From the NCBI GenBank assembly GCA_034110565.1, contig JAWUYY010000037.1, positions 1-64,000 of the forward strand: a stretch of 64,000 nucleotides of DNA, read 5' to 3'. Shown in pieces: positions 43,826-53,124 of this stretch (within the stretch, counting starts at the first letter, position 1; each line of letters starts with the position of its first letter). The notes under the pieces were generated by a model. It had not been told where the DNA came from. It was given only the letters and a program-made list of their open reading frames with translations, and searched no databases. Source of the stretch: Bermanella sp034110565 (lineage in GTDB: Bacteria > Pseudomonadota > Gammaproteobacteria > Pseudomonadales > Oceanobacteraceae). Made by a program: the position numbers and the translations under genes.

Positions 43826-45493
43826 CTAAGCCGCTTGATGTGCTGTTTCTTGTGATTCTTCTGGCCCCCAGATTATGCCCTTCACACCCTCTTCAGCCAG
43901 TCTCAAATAGCGCTCTTCAACACTATCGCGGCGCACTTTCAGTGTCGGTGTAATCAAACTGGATTCAACCGTCCAAGCAAGCTGGGTGACAACCACACAA
44001 TCCAAGCGCTCATGATGTTCTAACTGGGCATTTATTTTTTCTAAGTGTGCAGCAATAGACGCTGTCAGCTCAGCCTTATTTAAACCACGGGCTGTTTCAG
44101 ACAATTCAACAACCGTTAATGGCTGATTACGACCAGACCCCATCACGCATGCTTGTTCAATGGCTTCATGTGATACCAACAACCCCTCAATAGGAGCTGG
44201 GGCAATGTATTTACCTTTGGTGGTTTTGAATAATTCTTTTACGCGACCTGTAATGCGTAAAAACCCTTGGGCATCTACTTCACCTTTATCACCTGTACGG
44301 TAATAACCATCTAAAAAAGCTTCTTTGGTTTTTTCTTCATCTTTATAATACCCCTGCATCAGTGCTGGGCTTTTAAATAATATCTCGCCTTGCTCACTGA
44401 TTTTTAACTCATTCTGAAAAAACGACTTACCCACGGCGCCTATGCTTCTTTGTCCTGGCAGACTCAAAGTACCGTAACACAGGTTTTCCGTCATGCCGTA
44501 ACCTTCCATCACAGGTAGATCAATTCGGTCAAACCATTCGAGTAATGCTTTGGGCATGGGCGATGCACCACAGCCACATAAACGAGCTTGGTCTAAACCC
44601 AAGCCTTTCTTAATTTTGTTTTTAATTAACGTTGAAATAATCGGAATTCTTAACAGCATATCCAATTTTTTCTGGCCGCCTATTTTACCTAATATACCTT
44701 CTTGGAATTTAGACCAAAGCCTTGGCACAGCGAAAAACAAGGTTGGCTTCACACTTGCGATATTATCAGCAAAGCTATCAAGTGACTCCACAAACGAAAT
44801 ACTGAACCAGCCGTAAAAACTTTGCCCTTCAACAATCATACGTTCAGCAACATGGGCTAAAGGTAAAAAGGAAATAGCACGGTCAGTACTTTTTATACCC
44901 ACTTGCTCAACAAAATTATTGGCTGCAAACGCAAATGCTTTATGAGTATGAACCGCACCTTTAGGCTGCCCCGTGGTACCGGATGTATAAACCAGAGTCA
45001 TAATCTCGTCTAACTGTGCCATATGAGGCTTAAAGTCAGTGCTTGCAGCCTTATTCACTAAATCATCCCATTGATAGGTAACATCACCTGAATAAAACGG
45101 GAAACCAATTGTGGTAAAGCCTGTAGGAATACTTTCAATAACATCTTTATCATTATCATGCTTGCCAACAAATAAAAGCTTCGCTTCGCTGTGTTCAAGC
45201 ACATAATGCACATTCTTTTTAGATTGCCCAGGATACAAAGGCACAGACACAGCACCTGCCATCATGATGGCCAAATCAGCGATAATCCATTGCGCACAAT
45301 TTTTAGACCAAAGAGCAACCTTATCGCCTTTATCTATGCCTAATTGTACTAACTGATACGCCATATTACGTGCTAACACTTCAACCTCAGTCCAGGTTAA
45401 CTCTTGGAAAGCCCCATTAATAGGTTGGCGTAAATACACACGATTAGGTTGTTCTTCAACGGCTTTGTAGAAAGCAGCTAGCGGGCTGAGCAT
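43826..45493 (-). CDS. Long-chain acyl-CoA synthetase-like AMP-dependent ligase
   Basis: A 555-residue adenylate-forming enzyme of the COG1022 type. The phosphate loop is YTSGTTGQPKGAVHTH (about residues 170-185), the VMEGYGMTENLC block gives the A5-type motif, GYYRTGDKGEVDAQGFLRITGRVKE includes the hinge, and FKTTKGKYIAPAPIE the C-domain lysine region. It activates a fatty (or similar) acid to acyl-CoA. The start is placed at ATG 45493, after GAGGTG. A divergent AraC regulator gene stands 160 bp away and may control it. Confidence 0.9.
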   Translation of the reverse strand: MLSPLAAFYKAVEEQPNRVYLRQPINGAFQELTWTEVEVLARNMAYQLVQLGIDKGDKVALWSKNCAQWIIADLAIMMAGAVSVPLYPGQSKKNVHYVLEHSEAKLLFVGKHDNDKDVIESIPTGFTTIGFPFYSGDVTYQWDDLVNKAASTDFKPHMAQLDEIMTLVYTSGTTGQPKGAVHTHKAFAFAANNFVEQVGIKSTDRAISFLPLAHVAERMIVEGQSFYGWFSISFVESLDSFADNIASVKPTLFFAVPRLWSKFQEGILGKIGGQKKLDMLLRIPIISTLIKNKIKKGLGLDQARLCGCGASPMPKALLEWFDRIDLPVMEGYGMTENLCYGTLSLPGQRSIGAVGKSFFQNELKISEQGEILFKSPALMQGYYKDEEKTKEAFLDGYYRTGDKGEVDAQGFLRITGRVKELFKTTKGKYIAPAPIEGLLVSHEAIEQACVMGSGRNQPLTVVELSETARGLNKAELTASIAAHLEKINAQLEHHERLDCVVVTQLAWTVESSLITPTLKVRRDSVEERYLRLAEEGVKGIIWGPEESQETAHQAA

Positions 45494-45653
45494 AGGCACC
45501 TCGGCTGTCTATTGACATTTTATGTTGTTATTTTTATCCCCAACAATAGACCATATAGCAGCATTGATGTCTAGGTTATCTGCTGCAAGTATAATCAGCT
45601 TTGTGTATGCTTGACGCATTTAGTCAATAAATACAATTATTTAGCTGGGTGTT

Positions 45654-46676
45654 ATGAGCATATTAGAATTTTCAATACCCTATCACTATGTCAAAGCGGC
45701 TCTGCGTGGGCCTCAATCTAAAGATATTGATATCAATGCGCTTTTGACGCGCTCCGGAATATTGCAAGACGTATTACACGAGCCTAAGGCCCGAGTAACC
45801 GCTAAGCAATACGCACAATTAATTCAAAATATTTGGCTAGAAATGCAAGATGAATATATGGGCTTAGGGCAGCAAGTCAGCCCTCTTGGCTCATTTGCCA
45901 TGATGTGCCACGCGGTCATTCACTGTCCAACCTTAGAAAAAGCATTTCGTCGAGCTTATCGCTTTTATGGTTTATTTTTAAACTTACCTGAAATCACATT
46001 AGAGGTGGATGACGAATACGCAACCATTAAAGTGGACGAGAGCAAATTAAACGATCCGGATCATTTTTTAATAGAATCTATTTTAGTTATTTGGCATCGC
46101 TTTGGCAGCTGGCTTATTGGCCGACGCATCCGATTAGTTGATGCACATTTTAAATTCCCTGCCCCTGCCAATAAAAATGAATATCAACGAATTTTTTATT
46201 GCGACATACACTTCAACAGTGATTTTACAGGCATTCGCTTCCCTATTAAGTTTTTACACGAAAAATTAACGCAAAACGAAACAACACTAAAACAATTTTT
46301 AAAACAAAGCCCTGCTGATCTATTAGCGCGTCCAGATGAAGGCAACAGCCTAGTGACAAAAATCCGGGAAATCATTGGTTCAGATTTATCAGCCGAGCTG
46401 CCCAATTTTGAATACGTCGCGCAAGAACTGCATACCAGCGCACAAACATTACGTCGACGTTTAAAAGAAGAAGGGTTAACCTACCAAGAACTAAAAGACC
46501 AGCTTCGACATGACAGTGCATTGTACTACTTAGAACGCGGGGATTTAAGCATTCAAGAAATTGCTGAAAAACTCGGTTTCTCCGAACCAAGCACCTTCCA
46601 TCGCGCATTTAAAAAATGGACCAACATGACACCAGGTGCTTATCGCCAAGGTGAAGAACATAACCTCAACGATTAA
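45654..46676 (+). CDS. AraC-family transcriptional regulator
   Basis: A 340-residue regulator of the same build as the one at the start of the window: an N-terminal Arabinose_bd-type domain (about 20-210) and a C-terminal double HTH with LHTSAQTLRRRLKEEGLTYQ and the signature EIAEKLGFSEPSTFHRAFKKWTNMTPGAYR. Divergent from the acyl-CoA ligase, so a fatty-acid inducer is plausible. The SET gene starts 5 bp after its stop. Confidence 0.9.
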   Translation: MSILEFSIPYHYVKAALRGPQSKDIDINALLTRSGILQDVLHEPKARVTAKQYAQLIQNIWLEMQDEYMGLGQQVSPLGSFAMMCHAVIHCPTLEKAFRRAYRFYGLFLNLPEITLEVDDEYATIKVDESKLNDPDHFLIESILVIWHRFGSWLIGRRIRLVDAHFKFPAPANKNEYQRIFYCDIHFNSDFTGIRFPIKFLHEKLTQNETTLKQFLKQSPADLLARPDEGNSLVTKIREIIGSDLSAELPNFEYVAQELHTSAQTLRRRLKEEGLTYQELKDQLRHDSALYYLERGDLSIQEIAEKLGFSEPSTFHRAFKKWTNMTPGAYRQGEEHNLND

Positions 46677-46681
46677 AACGT

Positions 46682-46996
46682 ATGACAAAGATTTTATCCG
46701 AATTTATTGAAGTAAAAACCAGCGACATTCATGGCAAAGGCTTATTTGCCAAATGCGCTATAAAAAAAGATACCATCATTGGCAAGCTTGAAGGCAAGCC
46801 GTGTAAAACTGATGGTCCTCATGTACTCTGGATGAACGAAGGCAAAGATAAATTTAAAGTCACCAATGACCTCAAATATATTAATCATAATAAAAAAGCC
46901 AATGTCGCTTATTATGATGACTTCACAGTTGTAGCCATAAGAAACATAAAACCAAGTGAAGAGTTAGTACACGATTATGGAGACGACTGGGAATAA
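46682..46996 (+). CDS. Minimal SET-domain protein
   Basis: A 104-residue protein consisting of a bare SET fold. Motifs: SDIHGKGLFAKCAIKKD (SET-N), the NHxxxxN-like YINHNKKANVAYY and EELVHDYGDDWE (pseudoknot Tyr). Such bacterial SET proteins may methylate lysine using S-adenosylmethionine, but substrates are largely unknown. Close to the AraC gene (5-bp gap), so probably co-transcribed. Confidence 0.82.
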   Translation: MTKILSEFIEVKTSDIHGKGLFAKCAIKKDTIIGKLEGKPCKTDGPHVLWMNEGKDKFKVTNDLKYINHNKKANVAYYDDFTVVAIRNIKPSEELVHDYGDDWE

Positions 46997-47185
46997 GCAA
47001 ACTTACATGACCAAGTGTTCGCTCAAAGCAAGACTCTCATCACAGCCTGAGCCTTTGCCTTTGTTATTCTCCTTACGTCCGGCTAATGTATAGGCTCATG
47101 AACATAAGATTTCATTGAAACGGATTTCATGGGATAATTGGACGATTTTTAACCACACTATCGCCACTGACGGCGAAACAAGGTT

Positions 47186-48577
47186 ATGCAAGACACTCAC
47201 TTTCTTAAGCACCTGCGTTTTCCACTGTTTTGGCAAATTTTGTTGGCTATGGCTGTCACTGTTAGCCTAAGCATAGGCATTATCTGGGCATATCTTGGTT
47301 ATAATCTAAACCATTTACTGCAACAGCAAACGGATACCTTTGCCAACACGATTACCCAGCAAGCGGCTGATAGCGCCGCAGAAATGGTTATGGCCTCAGA
47401 TCAGCTGGCGCTTATGTCTATGTTGGACAATTTAGTGGCTAAAAACACCAGTATTCAACAAATGCGCGTCTTCGATGACAAACAACAGCTGCTCGCGCAA
47501 AGCCCTCTTATTCAAGCCAAAGGGGATCAGTCAAATTTAAACCGCTACAACACCCCTATACTCTTTCATGATGTTCAAGCTGGTAGTATTTCGTTGATGC
47601 TCGATAACAGCGCCATTCGCGACTCACTCATTCGCACTCGAAAAGTACTTGGCTTCATCGTGGTCAGCATTGGATTATTGGCGTTAATTATATCCGCATG
47701 GTTAGCCAATAGTTTAAGTGCACCGCTAAAGCGATTACAAAAAGTCGCCGCTGAAGTGGCTAATGGTAATTTAAATCCAGAGCTGCCAAATATTAGAAAT
47801 GATGAAGTGGGCGACCTAGTAACAGGCTTTGACAATATGCTACAAGGCTTGCGCGATAAAGAATCCATCGAGCACAAGTTCAGCAGTTATATTTCTAAAG
47901 ATATTGCCCGAGGCATTTTAGCCAATCTTCACACAAACAAAACTCCCCTTCGTAGCGTTTATGGTTCAGTTTTATTTGTCGACATTGTTGGTTTCACGCA
48001 ATTAAGTGAACGCGCCAAGCCTAATGAGATCACCGATATTTTAAATCATTACTATTTCATTTTGCACCAAGCGGCCAAAATGTACCGTGGCTCGGTTGAT
48101 AATTATATTGGTGACGGCGCCATGCTGACTTTCGGTGTGCACAAAGAAGATCACAAACACGCTATTAACGCCATTTGCTCTGCACAAATATTTTTACGCT
48201 TAACTGATTTAATGAACGCCCAGCGTAAAGAAAAAAATCTACCTAACTTAGACTTTAGGTTAGGTCTGCATTGTGGCGATATGCTAGCGGGCACTATAGG
48301 CTCTAGTGAACGCATGCAATTAACCATTACCGGTGATAGCGTTAATCTTGCCGCTCGTATGTGTGAACAAGCTGAGATCAATAAATTATTGATCAGTGAC
48401 AACGTTTTCAACCACCCTTCCACACATGAACTAGTCGTTACAGAGCCTTCGGTTAAACTAAAAATCAAAGGCAAGACCAACCTTGTTAATGGGCATCATG
48501 TGATACGCTTGGCGCCAAAATTTAATCGATTATTAATGCAACAAGAAGCCGAAATGGAAGCCATGCAAAATGAATAA
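47186..48577 (+). CDS. Membrane class III nucleotide cyclase with HAMP domain
   Basis: A 463-residue protein: TM1 about 16-38, periplasmic sensor about 40-150, TM2 about 153-174, HAMP about 175-230, and a cyclase homology domain about 258-430. The metal ligands are Asp266 (LFVDIVGFT) and Asp310 (YIGDGAM) and the transition-state pair Asn387 and Arg391 (VNLAAR) is present, so it should be active. The two residues that select adenine are changed: the usual Lys is Asn306 and the usual Asp is Gln378, so ATP specificity is not assured. Overlaps the next gene by 8 bp. Confidence 0.9.
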   Translation: MQDTHFLKHLRFPLFWQILLAMAVTVSLSIGIIWAYLGYNLNHLLQQQTDTFANTITQQAADSAAEMVMASDQLALMSMLDNLVAKNTSIQQMRVFDDKQQLLAQSPLIQAKGDQSNLNRYNTPILFHDVQAGSISLMLDNSAIRDSLIRTRKVLGFIVVSIGLLALIISAWLANSLSAPLKRLQKVAAEVANGNLNPELPNIRNDEVGDLVTGFDNMLQGLRDKESIEHKFSSYISKDIARGILANLHTNKTPLRSVYGSVLFVDIVGFTQLSERAKPNEITDILNHYYFILHQAAKMYRGSVDNYIGDGAMLTFGVHKEDHKHAINAICSAQIFLRLTDLMNAQRKEKNLPNLDFRLGLHCGDMLAGTIGSSERMQLTITGDSVNLAARMCEQAEINKLLISDNVFNHPSTHELVVTEPSVKLKIKGKTNLVNGHHVIRLAPKFNRLLMQQEAEMEAMQNE

Positions 48578-49580
48578 AGCGCTAACCGCTTTATCGTGCC
48601 TAACGCTGAGCGCATGTAGCACACTGACTCAACCCGTTTGGTTTACAAGCACAGAATCACTCATGGAAAAAAATGAGTACAAGCAAGCTCTAGAGCAAGC
48701 AAAACGTAACATTCCAAACGATACGGCTGGTGTCAAACAAATTGAACGCCAGGCCAATATTTACCGTCGTAAGCAATTAAAACGTTTGCAGACCCATTTA
48801 ATAAAAAAAGAGTGGGAAAAAGCTGAACAACTTTTATTTTCGTTAAGGGCCACTCAGCCTGATCACCAGCAGTTCGACAAAGCGCAGCAACAACTTAATA
48901 ATCTACGAGAACAAGAACGTTTAAACGTCGAAAGCCACGTTGCACTGGCGAAGGCTAGGCTATTACAAACGCAATCAGAACAAGAAAACTTTAAGCGCAG
49001 AAACACCCAAACTAAGCGCTACTGGTGGCAAAGCAAAACACCATTAGAATCTAAGAAACAAGAACTGGTAGACACCTTACTAGGTCTATCAATAGAAGCC
49101 ATCAATCAAGACAACTACAAACTTGCGAAAACCACATTTGAGCAAGCCCTTACATTTAATAACGACCTAAAGCATGAAGAAATTCGTAACCAAATACGAA
49201 ATGGGCTTAAGCAAAGAAATGCGGCAACAATTAACCAAAGACAATCCCGTTTAATACGCCAGCTCAATGACGCTATGAACGATGAAAACTTCGAACAGAT
49301 TCTGACCTTATCATCGCTTTTAGCCAATCCGCCATTTAAAGGCAAAGCTGTAAATGACATACTCAACGATGCAAAAATGCTGTTAACCGTCAACGCCCAA
49401 GAACTTGAGCAACAAGGTGACAGCATTTACCGACAAGGCAATATCAGCAGTGCCATTGAACTATGGCAGCAAGCGCAAGCCCTCCTCCCTTCTCTTCCGG
49501 GTTTACATGACAAGCTTGTGCGCGCACAAAAAGTGAAGCACAAACTCGATTTCCTACGTCAGTCTCAGAATCAAGAATAA
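48570..49580 (+). CDS. Lipoprotein with helical repeats, coupled to cyclase gene
   Basis: A 336-residue protein with a lipobox (LTLSACST, Cys16) after a short hydrophobic leader. The rest is all-helical, Gln/Lys-rich, with TPR-like segments such as YKQALEQAKRNIP, AEQLLFSLRATQPDH, LAKTTFEQALTFN and GNISSAIELWQQAQALLP. It overlaps the cyclase end (ATGNAATAA-type overlap, 8 bp), so production is coupled. It could be the envelope partner of the cyclase sensor. Confidence 0.78.
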   Translation: MNKALTALSCLTLSACSTLTQPVWFTSTESLMEKNEYKQALEQAKRNIPNDTAGVKQIERQANIYRRKQLKRLQTHLIKKEWEKAEQLLFSLRATQPDHQQFDKAQQQLNNLREQERLNVESHVALAKARLLQTQSEQENFKRRNTQTKRYWWQSKTPLESKKQELVDTLLGLSIEAINQDNYKLAKTTFEQALTFNNDLKHEEIRNQIRNGLKQRNAATINQRQSRLIRQLNDAMNDENFEQILTLSSLLANPPFKGKAVNDILNDAKMLLTVNAQELEQQGDSIYRQGNISSAIELWQQAQALLPSLPGLHDKLVRAQKVKHKLDFLRQSQNQE

Positions 49581-49684
49581 CGCGATCAGATTGGCGTTTT
49601 CCTTCTAACTTACTAAACTGATATGGGGCATCACCCCTCCATATTCAGCTAATATGTAAGTATGGGGAATTTAAGGACGATATA

Positions 49685-52600
49685 ATGATGGATTTCACGC
49701 TGGACCCTGCCAATATTCATGCCGACAAAACACCAACCTTAAGGGCCCAGATACAAAAACATTACCTATGTGATGAGCAAGATTACGTACAAGAATTACT
49801 CGACACCTTCCCTGAAACCCAAGATGCAACCTTTACCCAATCTGTATCAGATATAATCGAAGTCATTCGCCAACAAAACAACCAATCCATACTTCATCAG
49901 TTACTACAAGAATACGATTTAAGCACTGACGAAGGCATTACTTTAATGTGCCTAGCCGAAGCCCTAATTCGTGTGCCTGATACCGCTACAGCCAATGACC
50001 TACTCATCGACAAGCTATCCCAACGAGGCTGGCAGCATCATTTAAATAAGAGTGATTCATTTTGGGTGAACGCAGCTAGCTGGGGGCTCGCATTAAGCGG
50101 TAAGATGCTCAAGCCTAAAAAGACCCAACCTAATGAAGCTATCACCGGACTAATAAACAAACTCACAATCAATATCACTCGCGAGGCCGTTGGCCGCGCT
50201 ATTCGCATCATGGGCGAACAATTTATTTTTGCCCAAAGCATCGAAGAAGCCATCGAAAACAGCAAGCCTTTAGAATCTAAAAAACAATGCTGCTCATTCG
50301 ACATGTTAGGCGAGCAAGCCTTAAGCGAAGAAGACGCTCAGCGGTATTATGACTCATACAGTCATGCTATTGATGTGGTAGCTCAGGGCAATCAATTTAA
50401 AGATGCGTTAACCGACAATATATCTATAAAACTATCAGCGTTACACCCACGCTATGAACCAAGCCAGCAACATAAAGCCATGCCGGTAATTATTAATCGG
50501 CTATTAAATTTAGCGTGTAAAGCGCGAGAAAAAAATGTACCTATTACCCTAGATGCCGAAGAACAATACCGACTTGATATATCATTGCAGGTTTTCGAAA
50601 CCGTTTTAAGTCACCAAGACTTAGCGAACTGGGGTCAACTCGGCATTGTTGTACAAGCTTATGGTAAACGAGCGTTAAGCGTCCTGCATTGGTTGTATGC
50701 ACTTGGAAGCAAACTACAAGTATCTATCCCAGTACGGTTAGTAAAAGGCGCTTATTGGGATACAGAAATAAAATGGGCACAGCAACTGGGTTTATCTGAA
50801 TACCCAGTGTTCACACAAAAAGCGAGCACAGACCTAAATTACTTAGCTTGCACACGATTTTTATTAAATAATCATCAGCAGTGGTTAAAACCTAAATTTG
50901 CTACTCATAATGCTTGGACCGTCGAATTTATTCTTAGCTTACAATCTAAAGTTTCATTTGAGTTTCAACGATTACAGGGTATGGGTGAAGCCTTGTATGA
51001 ACATGTAAATGCACGACACGGTATTGCATGCCGTATTTACTCCCCCATAGGCTTACACCACGAACTGTTGCCCTATTTGGTTCGCCGACTAATAGAAAAC
51101 GGCGCCAACAGCTCTTTTGTTTTTCAAATACACGACCCTCAAGTACCTATGCACAGCTTAACTGAGCACCCTGCAGACCAATTGATACAGTCTTCTATAA
51201 TGAACCCTAACGTGCCACTCCCCGGTGAAATTTTTATAGATTATCGCAACAGCCACGGCATTGAATTAGAGCATGATAAATTTTATCACCGTACAATGGA
51301 TGCCGTCGTGCCCTTCTTTGAAGAGCACTATGAAGCAAGCCCAATTATTAATGGCCAAGAATTCAAGCACACACAACCCCGTGATTTATTGAGCCCTGTC
51401 GACAAACAACGTATTGGCATCATGTATCACAGTGATGAGATTGCAATCAATGCGTGTTGCGATCAAATTAAAGCCAAGCAATTTCATTTTCAAGACTTAG
51501 AAACCTTAACCGCTAGTGTTGAGCGCATCGCAGATGAGCTTTATAAAAATCGACATGAGTTAATATTTTTATGTATGCAAGAAGCAGGAAAAACATTACA
51601 AAACGCACTAGATGAAGTACGCGAAGCCATGGACTTTTGTCGTTACTACGCAAGACAAGCGCAAAAGAACTTTGCCGACCCTGTGATTTTAGATTCGGTA
51701 ACCGGTGAAGAAAACCTATTACAATATCGCCCTCGCGGAACTGTTTTGTGCATTAGCCCTTGGAATTTCCCCTTAGCTATTTTTGTCGGGCAAGTCTGTG
51801 CGGCTTTAGCTTGCGGCAATCGCGTTGTGGCAAAGCCTGCACAGCAAACCAGTATCACCGCACAACGAGCGGTCGAAATCATGTATCAAGCTGGCATAAG
51901 TGAAGAGCAGCTTATCTTTATGCCAGGAAGTGGCGAGGAGATCAGCAAAAAATTAATCGAACAACAGCTTATTGATATGGTCTGTTTTACAGGTTCAACT
52001 GATGCCGCTAAAAAAATTCAAACATTATTATTAACTTACTGTGATAAGTTCGTGCCACTTTTAGCTGAAACCGGCGGACAAAATGTCATGTTTGCAGATA
52101 GCACTGCATTGATAGATCAATTAATTCCGGATGTGATCGACTCAGCTTTCGATAGTGCAGGCCAACGCTGCTCTGCCTTGCGGGTATTATTTATACAAAA
52201 AGATATTAAGGACGTGTTCTATCATGCTTTGCGTGGACGCTTAGCCGTATTAAATATCGAGTCACCCTTTTTACGTGACACTGACTTTGGCCCGATCATA
52301 AACGAAACCGCCAAACAAGCACTCAGTGAACACATTCAATGGCTTGATGAGAACGCAAAATTAATTGCAGAAGTAACGCTCTCCGAGCAATTACCCAGTG
52401 AATTATATTTCGCACCTTGTGCATACGAAATAGATAACTTCATACAATTAAAACAAGAAAATTTCGGCCCTATTTTACATATAATTCCGTTTGATCATGA
52501 CGATTTAGATGAAAAAATAAACCAAGTAAACAACAGCGGTTACGGTTTAACCTTAGGAATACACAGCCGTAATCAACGCTGGATTGATTACATCGCCAGC

Positions 52601-52798
52601 CGTGCCATTGTGGGAAATATTTATATTAATCGAAATATGATTGGTGCTAAAGTAGGTTCACAACCATTCGGGGGCCATGGTTTATCAGGCACAGGTCCTA
52701 AAGCTGGTGGGCCGAATTACGTGCACGCGTTTGTAAAAGAGTACACCATTACAACTAATATATCGGCATTTGGTGGAAACCAAGAATTATTAAGCTGA
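49685..52798 (+). CDS. putA: Bifunctional proline dehydrogenase / L-glutamate-gamma-semialdehyde dehydrogenase
   Basis: A 1037-residue PutA of the short (type A) kind, without the N-terminal ribbon-helix-helix repressor domain of enteric PutA (1320). Proline dehydrogenase half: LSALHPRYE, VRLVKGAYWDTEIKWAQ and IYSPIGLHHELLPYLVRRLIENG (FAD/proline site). Aldehyde dehydrogenase half: ISPWNFPLAIF, LAETGGQN and catalytic Cys in SAGQRCSALR, with SQPFGGHGLSGTGPKAGGP near the end. It converts proline to glutamate with tunnelled P5C, passing electrons to quinone. Lacking the repressor domain, it must be regulated by another factor. putP is not adjacent. Confidence 0.97.
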   Translation: MMDFTLDPANIHADKTPTLRAQIQKHYLCDEQDYVQELLDTFPETQDATFTQSVSDIIEVIRQQNNQSILHQLLQEYDLSTDEGITLMCLAEALIRVPDTATANDLLIDKLSQRGWQHHLNKSDSFWVNAASWGLALSGKMLKPKKTQPNEAITGLINKLTINITREAVGRAIRIMGEQFIFAQSIEEAIENSKPLESKKQCCSFDMLGEQALSEEDAQRYYDSYSHAIDVVAQGNQFKDALTDNISIKLSALHPRYEPSQQHKAMPVIINRLLNLACKAREKNVPITLDAEEQYRLDISLQVFETVLSHQDLANWGQLGIVVQAYGKRALSVLHWLYALGSKLQVSIPVRLVKGAYWDTEIKWAQQLGLSEYPVFTQKASTDLNYLACTRFLLNNHQQWLKPKFATHNAWTVEFILSLQSKVSFEFQRLQGMGEALYEHVNARHGIACRIYSPIGLHHELLPYLVRRLIENGANSSFVFQIHDPQVPMHSLTEHPADQLIQSSIMNPNVPLPGEIFIDYRNSHGIELEHDKFYHRTMDAVVPFFEEHYEASPIINGQEFKHTQPRDLLSPVDKQRIGIMYHSDEIAINACCDQIKAKQFHFQDLETLTASVERIADELYKNRHELIFLCMQEAGKTLQNALDEVREAMDFCRYYARQAQKNFADPVILDSVTGEENLLQYRPRGTVLCISPWNFPLAIFVGQVCAALACGNRVVAKPAQQTSITAQRAVEIMYQAGISEEQLIFMPGSGEEISKKLIEQQLIDMVCFTGSTDAAKKIQTLLLTYCDKFVPLLAETGGQNVMFADSTALIDQLIPDVIDSAFDSAGQRCSALRVLFIQKDIKDVFYHALRGRLAVLNIESPFLRDTDFGPIINETAKQALSEHIQWLDENAKLIAEVTLSEQLPSELYFAPCAYEIDNFIQLKQENFGPILHIIPFDHDDLDEKINQVNNSGYGLTLGIHSRNQRWIDYIASRAIVGNIYINRNMIGAKVGSQPFGGHGLSGTGPKAGGPNYVHAFVKEYTITTNISAFGGNQELLS

Positions 52799-52825
52799 TA
52801 ACCGATCTATTAAAACTCACACACA

Positions 52826-52860
52826 AAAACGCCAAGATAAATATCTTGGCGTTTTAATTT
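52826..52860. terminator. Terminator after putA (bidirectional)
   Basis: A 13-bp stem: AAAACGCCAAGAT (52826-52838) with ATCTTGGCGTTTT (52843-52855). A-run and T-run on opposite sides make it usable on both strands; it lies 25 bp downstream of the displaced START-gene tail on the minus strand. Confidence 0.9.
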
Positions 52861-52880
52861 ACGGATACTTTATAACCTTA

Positions 52881-52948
52881 CTTAGCGATTTCCATCGCTT
52901 TTTCAATAAAGGAAAACGTCTTATTTTGGGTACTACTCTTCTTTTACA
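52881..52948 (-). pseudogene. Displaced 3' end of a START-domain gene
   Basis: Read on the minus strand this segment encodes a tail STQNKTFSFIEKAMEIAK followed by TAA. It shares QNKTFSFIEK with the C-terminus of the intact START protein 3.4 kb away, and the DNA is nearly identical over about 34 bp (52899-52929 versus 56308-56338), with weaker similarity beyond. An in-frame TAA stop lies just upstream, so it is not translated from a longer gene. It is the remnant of the original or a paralogous gene end. Confidence 0.65.
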
Positions 52949-53045
52949 TCCTCATAACTATATCGATTAAACTAATTTTGAATTTTCTTAGCCTAAGTAT
53001 TGCAACCTCTGAAAAGTAAATTCAAATATATTGGTATAGTTACAA

Positions 53046-53083
53046 ATAAAAACGCCGTGACCAACATTTTTTAGTCACGTCGC
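53046..53083 (-). terminator. Terminator of the RCC1-repeat lipoprotein gene
   Basis: CGTGAC (53056-53061) pairs with GTCACG (53074-53079); on the minus strand the stem is followed by GCGTTTTTATTTG. Confidence 0.75.
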
Positions 53084-53124
53084 ACTCTCGATTAAATGCT
53101 TAAATTATTTACGGAAATACTGAT

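Noticed and set aside
46997..47185. A 28-codon frame between the SET and cyclase genes
   Set aside because: No ribosome site or distinctive product; likely chance.
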